A stretch of 64,000 nt of DNA. It comes from Spirochaetia bacterium 38H-sp (GTDB lineage Bacteria > Spirochaetota > Spirochaetia > Winmispirales > Winmispiraceae). Each line of letters opens with the position of its first letter. The first letter of the stretch is position 1. Both the position numbers and the translations under genes were made by a program. The stretch is taken from contig JBCHKQ010000002.1 in NCBI GenBank assembly GCA_039023545.1, positions 124,001 through 188,000 on the forward strand, read 5' to 3'. The notes under the pieces were generated by a model. The model was given only the letters and a program-made list of their open reading frames with translations. It searched no databases and was not told the DNA's origin. Of this stretch, positions 53,503 through 60,386 are shown piece after piece.

Positions 53503-56025
53503 ATGGCTAAAATAAAAAAGACCGGACTACTCAAGATACTGCTTTATTTCTTAATTTTGTGGGCTATAGGAATCGGAACCGCACTCGGTATTTCTCTTGC
53601 TCAGACCATAAATATAGAAACATTTGAAGATGTAGGTAAAACAAATATTTCTTTATCTAGCAAGCTTCTGGATAAAAATGACAAGCTAATAACAGAATAT
53701 TTCTCCGAGCAAAAAAGAGAACTTGTATCCATAGATAAATTACCCAAACATCTTATATATGCTCTTCTCACCAGAGAAGATCAGGAATTCTACCATCATA
53801 ACGGATTTAGCTTTAAAAACACTATGCGTGCTCTTATAAATATCGTTCTGGGAAGATATGTATCAGGAGGAAGCACAATAACACAGCAGGTTGCTGGTAC
53901 TCTATATGCAGATAGAAACGAGTTTAGCTTATCAAGAAAGCTCAGAGAGCTTTGGTGGGCCTTTCAGCTAGAAAGGAATTTGACCAAAGATGAAATATTG
54001 GAAATATATTTGAATACTGTATATCTTGGACATGGTACATATGGCGTTGAGGCTGCATCTCAGTTTTACTTTGGTCATTCCGCAAAAGATTTAACCCTAG
54101 CAGAGTCAGCTGTACTCGTAGTACAGTTATCAAGCCCTGGCTACAACTCTCCTATCAATCATCCGGAGAGAGCAAAACTACGACAATGGGCTGTCCTGGA
54201 AGAAATGGCAAAACTGGGATACATAACAAAAGAAGAAGCAAAACAATCGTATGATAATTTCTGGAAAAATTTCAATTACACCAGAACTCAGAACAGCTCT
54301 GTATTTGTAGAAAAACAGGATAAAGCTCCCTATTTTTCGGAATATGTGAGACAGCAACTAGAACAAAAGCTTCTGGGAACATTTAATATATACAAAGATG
54401 GTTTCACAATTCACACTACATTAAATTTGGATTACCAAAAACTTGCAGAAGAATATTTTACAGAAGGGCTGGAGCTAGCAAACAAGAAATTTAAAAGAAA
54501 TCAATCTACTGCAAATATAAGCACAGAAGAGAAGTTTATCCCCATACTCGATATGCTTGCCATAAGTTTTGATATGCCAAAACTTTCCTCGGGAGAGACC
54601 AGAAGGCGTATCAAGGCAAAAAAATATGCTACTAAAGAATTATTGCCTCTCCTGGAGACAACCGCAGGATTATTTAATCTGGAAAACATGGGCAAGCTTA
54701 TAGAAGACAAGAACCAGAAGATTCTGCAAGAACAGAAAAAAAATTCAGTAGAAGGTGCACTGATAACTCTAGAAAATGATACTGGTTATATAGTAGCTAT
54801 GATAGGTGGAAGTAAATTCGGTCCTCTCAATCAGTTTAACAGAGCAGTACAGGCTAAAGTCCAGCCAGGATCATCTTTTAAACCTATATATTATTCCGCA
54901 GCTATCAGCAGTAAGAAATTTACACCAGCAACACTCATATATGACGGACCTGTAGTATTTTGGAACGATGACGGAACGCCTTACAAGCCTCTTAACTATC
55001 GTGGAGAATGGAAAGGTTATGTGACAGTAAGAACTGCTCTTTCTCATTCTATGAACGTCCCCTCTATAAAAGTACTGGATGCAGTGGGTTTTGATGCGGC
55101 TATAGATAGAGCAAGCAAACTTCTTGGTATCGATGACCCTGTAGAAATTGCAAAGACCTTCCCAAGAAAATATCCTCTTGGGCTTGGTATTATCAGTGTA
55201 AGTCCGATACAGATGGCAAGAGCATATGCAATTTTTGCAAATCAGGGAAAGGAAGTTAATCCTGTTGCAATAAGATATGTGGAGGACAGGTCAGGAAAGA
55301 TAATCTGGGAACCAGAAAAAGAACTTAGAGAATCTCAGAAGAAAAAAGGTGATAGTATATATGTAATAAGCCCTCAAACTGCATATATAATGACAAGTTT
55401 GCTTCAGACCACCGTGGAATCTGGCACTCTCAGATATGCGAGAAGTCTGGTTGGCGGATTCAATATGCCTATGGCCGGTAAAACAGGTACTACACAGAAC
55501 TGGTCGGATGTATGGACAGTTGGGTTCTCTCCGTACTATACGACTGCTGTATGGTTTGGCTTTGACCAGCAGGGACATTCTCTTGGAGTCAATCAGACAG
55601 GTGCAGTAACAACAGGTCCTGTTTGGGCAAAATACATGAAGGCAATACATGAAAATCTCCCTCCCAAGGATTTTAAGATGCCCACAAAAGGTATCGTAAA
55701 AGTAAAGGTTACGGAGCATGGTCTTTTACCTCCTCCCGGATATCCGGAAGATAAAATAAGAGAAGAGGTATTTATTGCTGGTACAGAACCTAAGGAATTC
55801 GATAAAATTGTAGAGTTTCAGAAAGAACGAAATGAGATAACAGAACAAAAGATTCTCAACTCTGTAATAGAAGAGGATTTGTCGCTTGATACAAGTCCGG
55901 ATAGCCTCGGGCTTGAGCTGGATCCAGAATTAAAGGCTATATTAGAAGGAAGTGTTGAGGGCAAGGATAACGCGGGAAATACGTTACCGGATGATAATCC
56001 TGATTATAATCCTTTATTAGATTAA
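53503..56025 (+). CDS. Class A penicillin-binding protein (PBP1A type)
   Basis: Bifunctional peptidoglycan synthase of 840 residues. N-terminal membrane helix (about 8-29), GT51 glycosyltransferase (catalytic Glu in LTREDQEFYHHNGFS; GGSTITQQVA; RKLRELWWAFQLER), a linker, and the transpeptidase with SxxK in GSSFKPI, SxN in SHSMNVPS and KTGTTQNWSD. The C-terminus is acidic and low-complexity. It is a single gene with its own leaderless promoter; it works downstream of MurJ. Confidence 0.97.
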   Translation: MAKIKKTGLLKILLYFLILWAIGIGTALGISLAQTINIETFEDVGKTNISLSSKLLDKNDKLITEYFSEQKRELVSIDKLPKHLIYALLTREDQEFYHHNGFSFKNTMRALINIVLGRYVSGGSTITQQVAGTLYADRNEFSLSRKLRELWWAFQLERNLTKDEILEIYLNTVYLGHGTYGVEAASQFYFGHSAKDLTLAESAVLVVQLSSPGYNSPINHPERAKLRQWAVLEEMAKLGYITKEEAKQSYDNFWKNFNYTRTQNSSVFVEKQDKAPYFSEYVRQQLEQKLLGTFNIYKDGFTIHTTLNLDYQKLAEEYFTEGLELANKKFKRNQSTANISTEEKFIPILDMLAISFDMPKLSSGETRRRIKAKKYATKELLPLLETTAGLFNLENMGKLIEDKNQKILQEQKKNSVEGALITLENDTGYIVAMIGGSKFGPLNQFNRAVQAKVQPGSSFKPIYYSAAISSKKFTPATLIYDGPVVFWNDDGTPYKPLNYRGEWKGYVTVRTALSHSMNVPSIKVLDAVGFDAAIDRASKLLGIDDPVEIAKTFPRKYPLGLGIISVSPIQMARAYAIFANQGKEVNPVAIRYVEDRSGKIIWEPEKELRESQKKKGDSIYVISPQTAYIMTSLLQTTVESGTLRYARSLVGGFNMPMAGKTGTTQNWSDVWTVGFSPYYTTAVWFGFDQQGHSLGVNQTGAVTTGPVWAKYMKAIHENLPPKDFKMPTKGIVKVKVTEHGLLPPPGYPEDKIREEVFIAGTEPKEFDKIVEFQKERNEITEQKILNSVIEEDLSLDTSPDSLGLELDPELKAILEGSVEGKDNAGNTLPDDNPDYNPLLD

Positions 56026-56042
56026 AATTTATGTTTTTTATC

Positions 56043-56071
56043 TTCACCAACAGCCTATAATTTTATATTAT
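56043..56071 (+). promoter_or_regulatory. Promoter of the ParB-like gene, leaderless
   Basis: TTCACC (56043-56048), 17 bases, TATTAT (56066-56071), six bases, ATG at 56078. Confidence 0.55.
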
Positions 56072-56077
56072 TAGAGT

Positions 56078-56476
56078 ATGCAGGTTGATATAGAAAAGAT
56101 ATACATTCCAGCCAGGATAAGAAAGGATATCGGAGATATAACTCCTCTCAAAGAAAGTTTGCAGAGATTTGGCTTGTTGCATCCTATAATCATCAATCGC
56201 GATTTTGAACTCATTGCTGGCTATAGAAGGCTTATGGCTGCAAAAGAGCTGGGATGGAAAAAAATAGAGGTTAAGGTTCTTTCTCTGGAGGATGAGGCAC
56301 AGAAGACTCAGCTTGAGATAGAAGAAAATACAACCAGAAAACAGCTCAACCTGCAGGAGGAAACTGACGGGTATCTACTTCTAAATTCTCTTCAAAATCC
56401 TTCTTTCTTCACTCGTCTAAAATTATGGTTTAAAAGGCTCTGGAAGAAAATAATACGCTGGTTTAGAAAGAGATAG
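56078..56476 (+). CDS. ParB N-domain protein with cationic amphipathic tail
   Basis: The 132-residue protein has only the ParB/Srx-like N-domain: IHPxxxR-like start, LLHPIIINRDFELIAGYRRLMAAKEL (GYRRLMA is the ParB GERRxRA box) and EENTTRKQLN (the ENxQRxxLN box), the sites that bind CTP in ParB. The helix-turn-helix and dimer domains are missing. Instead residues about 110-132 form a tail rich in Trp, Phe, Lys and Arg (LKLWFKRLWKK, IIRWFRKR) that looks membrane- or nucleic-acid-binding. No parA is near, so it is not the segregation ParB. Confidence 0.75.
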   Translation: MQVDIEKIYIPARIRKDIGDITPLKESLQRFGLLHPIIINRDFELIAGYRRLMAAKELGWKKIEVKVLSLEDEAQKTQLEIEENTTRKQLNLQEETDGYLLLNSLQNPSFFTRLKLWFKRLWKKIIRWFRKR

Positions 56477-56563
56477 ACAGACAAAGTAATATTTCTATTT
56501 TTTCTCCACTTTATAGCAGTATAATGTTATAATTATATGTAGATTATGTTCCCGGAGGTGTTT

Positions 56564-57117
56564 ATGAGACGGGAACTTTTTGTAATCCTATTTTTTTTAC
56601 AGGGCTATCCGTAATGGCTAGTGATTTTTCTTCTGATGAGCTTTATAATGAGAGGCTAAGTAATGTGCGTTCTTCTTCCGCATGGGTAGGTGCTGCGGCA
56701 GGGACTGCGGCTGGTATGATTAATATGTGGCTTACTATCTATGACAGAGGATTTGACGGTGCCATTGCTCTAACGACAATCCCTCCTGTTTTTATCGCTG
56801 CTTTTGTGGGATATTTTTCTACTCAGTGGGCTGCTGTCAATGTCACAAAAAACTGTTCGTATCTTTTTATGGGTTTTCTACAGGGCATTTTCTGGGGTGC
56901 TGTGGATGGGGTTATTATTGCTTTTTCTGCTTATCTTCCGCTCTTTATTATTGGTGAGCTGACAGGTACGATTAATTTTAACTTTGATAATAGCACTTTT
57001 TATCCTCTGCAGCTTCTAGGAACCACTGTCCTTGGTTCTGTTCTGTATGGAGGAGTTTATGGTGCTGTCTGTGGAGCTGTAGGCGGTCCAGTGATAAGTC
57101 TCTATATGCGTATCTAG
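56564..57117 (+). CDS. Membrane protein with signal peptide split off by a T8 frameshift
   Basis: From the ATG at 56564 (after GGAGGTG) a 16-codon frame encodes MRRELFVILFFLQGYP and stops, overlapping the ATG at 56614 as TAATG. The 56614 frame gives 167 residues with four hydrophobic segments. Inserting one T in the run 56591-56598 fuses them and yields a normal signal peptide, ending FFFTGLSVMA before SDFSSDEL. As read, the mature part would be made by re-initiation without its signal. Function unknown; Gly/Ala-rich helices suggest a pore or anchor. Confidence 0.72.
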
Positions 57118-57174
57118 CTGCTCTTATAAATGTAGTCCTCGCAAAATAGTTATCTATATGGTCGCTTTTACGCT

Positions 57175-57260
57175 GTATTTTTATTATGTGCCACAGGCAG
57201 GCTTTGTCCGTGCTTTGCCCCTTGGGTTTACAGCAGAGAGCACGGACGAAGCCGTTCGGG
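57175..57260 (-). repeat. ACCGAAC/GTTCGGT element, copy 7 (5' half, minus strand)
   Basis: Read on the minus strand: CCCGAAC at 57260-57254, then hairpin A of 14 pairs with one mismatch (GGCTT-C-GTCCGTGCT, 57253-57239, with AGCACGGAC-A-AAGCC, 57214-57200), small hairpin TGCC-TGT-GGCA (57199-57189) and an A-rich linker. There is no 3' half. It begins right after the pyrBI stop codon. Confidence 0.82.
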
Positions 57261-58838
57261 CTATTTCCATATTGTGTCATAGCTGTGAGGTTTTTCGCAA
57301 AACTTACAGATAAAAAGGTCACTTGTAGAACGGTAAAACTCTGGTATTACGTGCTCGTGCAGAGCTGGATTGGATATGCAATCCTCGTTTTTACAGGAGA
57401 TTTCGTCCAGGTTGTATATGCGCGGCGGCATCTTTATTCTGAATTTTTTTATGACTCGTGAGTCTGATATGATGTTTACTGTGCAGCCTGGTGCAATTGC
57501 ACCTAGCATTTTTATGTGTTTTGCATCAAAGAAGTCCATGTCCGGCAGAGAGATTATGCCCTTGTGCTCGCCTGTCCGAAGTGACTGGTAAACGCCGTGG
57601 GAGCTTATACGGTTGAGGTTTAGAATACGTCTAATTTTGTCAATGTGGCTCCATATATCGGCCGGGCTTCTACCCATGCCAATGTGGTCGATAACAATGC
57701 CTTTTTCTACGGGTTTTATGCCTACTTTGTACTCCGGTTTTTTTCTTGCAACAACGGGCACTTCTACTACAAAATCATCGTCAAATCTAGGCAGCTCCCT
57801 TGTTTGTCCCTCAAAATCGTCACCCAGTTTGCCTGCAAGCATTGCCAGAAGGATTGTGCGGGTATAAAAGCCATTTATCGATTGGCGGTCCCAACCGTTG
57901 AGTGGAAGATGGTCAAGAAAGTGTGGTATCGTAGGTCTTTCTCTGTGTCTGGGGAGAGGATGATAAAAGCGGGTTCCAGGAGGAAGCAAATCAATATATT
58001 TTTCTGCAAAAGTAACTGCAGAGCGCAATTCTTCTTCTTTCTCAAGAACATGCTCCCCCATTCTTTCCAGCTGTAGGCGGGTAAAATACCAGATGGTAGC
58101 TACATCTTTCTGAGAAAGATAAGCATCTATAGAAGGAAACTGTCGCACATCAAAGCCGGCCTCGCACATGCGTTTTACATAATGTTCTGGCATAGCAATA
58201 TCAGAAGGAGCAATCAAATCAACCTTAACGCTGTCAAAAACCCCAAGTCCATCCACTTTAGAATGCACTGTCCTTCCGTGGAACAAGTCGCCAACAAGCG
58301 CCACATGTATGTGCGATCTATCCCAGCCCTGATGCTCAAGAAAAGAAAACTCATCCAGAAACTCTTGTGTAGGATGCTCATGCTTACCATCTCCCCCATT
58401 AATGAAAACAGGCAAATCCCGGCCTACGGATGACGCATACTCGGACATAACCTGCTCAAGCCAACGACAAAGCCCCTCCTGCCTAGAACGAGTTACAATA
58501 ATGCTGGAGCGATTATAACCCACGAGCATCTTAACAGTATCAGTTATACTCTCCTTCTTGTTAAAAGAAGAAGTCATTACATTAAAATCATTTACAACAA
58601 TATCATGAAAAGAAGCAGCATTACGGAAAGACTCCTTTGTCCGCGTACTATCCTCAAGAAAAAGCAAATAAACATTCATACCCCTGTCAACAATCCTAAA
58701 ATCGGACAAATCCTCTCCACTCTCAAAACGCCTCTTAAACTCCATAGCCTTGGAATACATATAAAACTGCTCATCTCTGCTCAAATCACGCACAGTAGCT
58801 ACTGTCCTGCCCTTAAACGGATGAGGACTCATATACAC
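57261..58838 (-). CDS. Aspartate carbamoyltransferase, catalytic-regulatory fusion (PyrBI)
   Basis: Second step of pyrimidine synthesis. The 525-residue fusion has a PyrB part (about 1-350: LFLEDSTRTKESFRNA, GGDGKHEHPTQEFLDE, HPLPRHRE) and a PyrI part (about 370-525) with an allosteric domain and a zinc site (CKNEDC and CKFC near the end). In the carbamoyl-phosphate loop the usual STRTR is STRTK. Such fusions occur in Treponema and Thermotoga. Start GTG at 58838, or ATG at 58832, better spaced from GGGGG. Confidence 0.92.
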   Translation of the reverse strand: MYMSPHPFKGRTVATVRDLSRDEQFYMYSKAMEFKRRFESGEDLSDFRIVDRGMNVYLLFLEDSTRTKESFRNAASFHDIVVNDFNVMTSSFNKKESITDTVKMLVGYNRSSIIVTRSRQEGLCRWLEQVMSEYASSVGRDLPVFINGGDGKHEHPTQEFLDEFSFLEHQGWDRSHIHVALVGDLFHGRTVHSKVDGLGVFDSVKVDLIAPSDIAMPEHYVKRMCEAGFDVRQFPSIDAYLSQKDVATIWYFTRLQLERMGEHVLEKEEELRSAVTFAEKYIDLLPPGTRFYHPLPRHRERPTIPHFLDHLPLNGWDRQSINGFYTRTILLAMLAGKLGDDFEGQTRELPRFDDDFVVEVPVVARKKPEYKVGIKPVEKGIVIDHIGMGRSPADIWSHIDKIRRILNLNRISSHGVYQSLRTGEHKGIISLPDMDFFDAKHIKMLGAIAPGCTVNIISDSRVIKKFRIKMPPRIYNLDEISCKNEDCISNPALHEHVIPEFYRSTSDLFICKFCEKPHSYDTIWK

Positions 58839-58862
58839 CCCCTGTAAAAGTCACACAAATAC

Positions 58863-58891
58863 AGTATGCCTTAACACACAACATAGGTCAA
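58863..58891 (-). promoter_or_regulatory. Promoter of pyrBI
   Basis: On the minus strand TTGACC (58886-58891), 17 bases, CATACT (58863-58868), about 24 bases before the start, with GGGGG in the leader. Confidence 0.6.
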
Positions 58892-58908
58892 GTTAAATAT
58901 CCCGATAA

Positions 58909-58985
58909 TACCGAACGGCGAATCCGCAGATAACAAGTAAACAGCAACGGATTCGCCTGCCTTCGGCAAATAAATAAAGAAAACA
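58909..58985 (+). repeat. ACCGAAC/GTTCGGT element, copy 6 (5' half)
   Basis: ACCGAAC (58910-58916), hairpin A GGCGAATCCG (58917-58926) / CGGATTCGCC (58948-58957), 10 of 10 paired, small hairpin TGCC-TTC-GGCA (58958-58968), then the A-rich linker. No hairpin B or GTTCGGT follows before the promoter at 59002. Confidence 0.85.
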
Positions 58986-59001
58986 GAAGCATTCACTAGC
59001 C

Positions 59002-59030
59002 TTGCAACAAAAGAGACAACACTATAAAAT
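59002..59030 (+). promoter_or_regulatory. Promoter of the methyltransferase gene, leaderless
   Basis: TTGCAA (59002-59007), 17 bases, TAAAAT (59025-59030), eight bases, ATG at 59039. Confidence 0.7.
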
Positions 59031-59038
59031 CAGCAAAA

Positions 59039-59875
59039 ATGGCAAAAAACAAAAAGACAGCAGAACAAGAATTTTATACATATTACAGAGAACTATACCA
59101 CCAGCGCTGGGAAAAATTAGAAAGCGCAATAAAAACACTGGAGAACTACTATCCTATAAAAATAGGGAAAAAAGAATATTACATTGACAAAGCATCGGCA
59201 TACCCTGTGATAGCACTCAACATACAACAGGGAAACAACATTCTGGACATGTGCGCAGCACCTGGAGGGAAAACACTGCTCATAGCAGAAAGACTTAACG
59301 GAACAGGAACTCTGACCGCTAACGAAAAATCCCCCGCAAGAAAAGCAAGACTAGACAAAGTACTATCAGAACACCTCCCGGAAGAACTAAGGAAAAACAT
59401 ACACACAACATGCAGAGACGCAGAAAAATGGGGATTATATCAACAAAACACATATGACAGAATACTTGTGGACGTACCATGCTCATCGGAAGCCCACCTC
59501 ATAAAGAATCCTAAAGAACTAAAGAAATGGACAAAGAGTCGAAGTAAAAACCTTGCAATAAAACAATACGCAATACTATCATCAGCATTTATGGCACTTG
59601 CAAAAGGCGGATACATAGTCTACTCTACATGTGCACTCTCACCATTGGAAAACGACAAAACAATAGAAAAACTAATAAAAAAACACGGAAAAAAACTCAG
59701 AATATTGGAGCTGCAGAATACAACAGACATACCAAAACAGATAAAACTGCAACTCATAGAAAAAACAGAATACGGATATCACATACTCCCTGATAAAAAC
59801 AAAGGAGCAGGACCAATATATTTTTGCATAATAGAAAAGACAGAAGAGACACAGGCACCTGCAAAAAAAAGATAA
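59039..59875 (+). CDS. RsmB/NOP2/Sun-family RNA m5C methyltransferase
   Basis: SAM-dependent cytosine-C5 RNA methyltransferase, 278 residues. SAM motif I is LDMCAAPGGKT (about 69-79). Motif IV is VDVPCSSEAHL (Cys for product release) and motif VI is VYSTCALSPLEND (catalytic Cys). There is no N-terminal RNA-binding extension, so it is shorter than RsmB. The target (rRNA or tRNA) is unknown. First of three plus-strand genes with rpm-like spacing to the export protein. Confidence 0.9.
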   Translation: MAKNKKTAEQEFYTYYRELYHQRWEKLESAIKTLENYYPIKIGKKEYYIDKASAYPVIALNIQQGNNILDMCAAPGGKTLLIAERLNGTGTLTANEKSPARKARLDKVLSEHLPEELRKNIHTTCRDAEKWGLYQQNTYDRILVDVPCSSEAHLIKNPKELKKWTKSRSKNLAIKQYAILSSAFMALAKGGYIVYSTCALSPLENDKTIEKLIKKHGKKLRILELQNTTDIPKQIKLQLIEKTEYGYHILPDKNKGAGPIYFCIIEKTEETQAPAKKR

Positions 59876-59909
59876 AATACGTACACTTATATAAAACACA
59901 GGAGAAACA

Positions 59910-60383
59910 ATGACAACAACACTTGTTATAACAGCGATTCTTGCTCTGGCACCCATATCAGAACTTAGAGGAGCAATCCCTTTTGCCATAGCACGAGGAA
60001 TAACACCATGGACAGCATACATATACTGCGTTCTACTAAACTCCCTAGTTGCACCTATAACATTTATATTCTTATCTACAATACACAAACTAATGCTAAA
60101 ACTGACCTTCTATAAAAACTTTGCAGAAAAAACACTGGAAAAAGCAAGAAAAAAACTTGCCCCAAAAGTAGAAAAATACGGAATGTGGGGAATAATGATA
60201 TTTGTAGCAATACCCCTGCCAATAACAGGTGCATACACAGGCACACTAGGTGCTTGGGTACTGGGAATACCATTAAAAAAAACAATTCCTGCAACCACAT
60301 TAGGAGTAACAATATCAGGAATAATAGTTACAGCAGTAACACTGAGCGGAATAGAAATCTTACAAATCTTTATAAAAAAATAG
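59910..60383 (+). CDS. Small multidrug-export-like membrane protein (COG2426)
   Basis: The 157-residue protein has about four membrane helices. ALAPISELRGAIPFAIARGI (about 12-31) and VAIPLPITGAYTGTLGAWVLGIP (about 105-127) are the family repeats. These proteins are called putative export proteins, but transport has not been shown. AGGAG lies 6 bases before the ATG. Ends 3 bases before the helicase gene. Confidence 0.85.
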   Translation: MTTTLVITAILALAPISELRGAIPFAIARGITPWTAYIYCVLLNSLVAPITFIFLSTIHKLMLKLTFYKNFAEKTLEKARKKLAPKVEKYGMWGIMIFVAIPLPITGAYTGTLGAWVLGIPLKKTIPATTLGVTISGIIVTAVTLSGIEILQIFIKK

Positions 60384-60386
60384 CAT

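Noticed and set aside
56564-56613. Regulatory leader peptide of 16 codons
   Set aside because: Possible, but the peptide is hydrophobic like a signal peptide and one T restores a full one, so a frameshift is the simpler reading.
11548-58985. Structured elements as integron attC sites
   Set aside because: The ends resemble inverted RYYYAAC/GTTRRRY boxes, but the fourth base does not fit in the full copies, there are several internal hairpins, no cassette array and no integrase gene. Kept only as a weak alternative.
11548-58985. Repeats as a CRISPR array or simple transcription terminators
   Set aside because: Copies are tens of kilobases to a few kilobases apart, with no spacers, and none has a U-tract after hairpin B.
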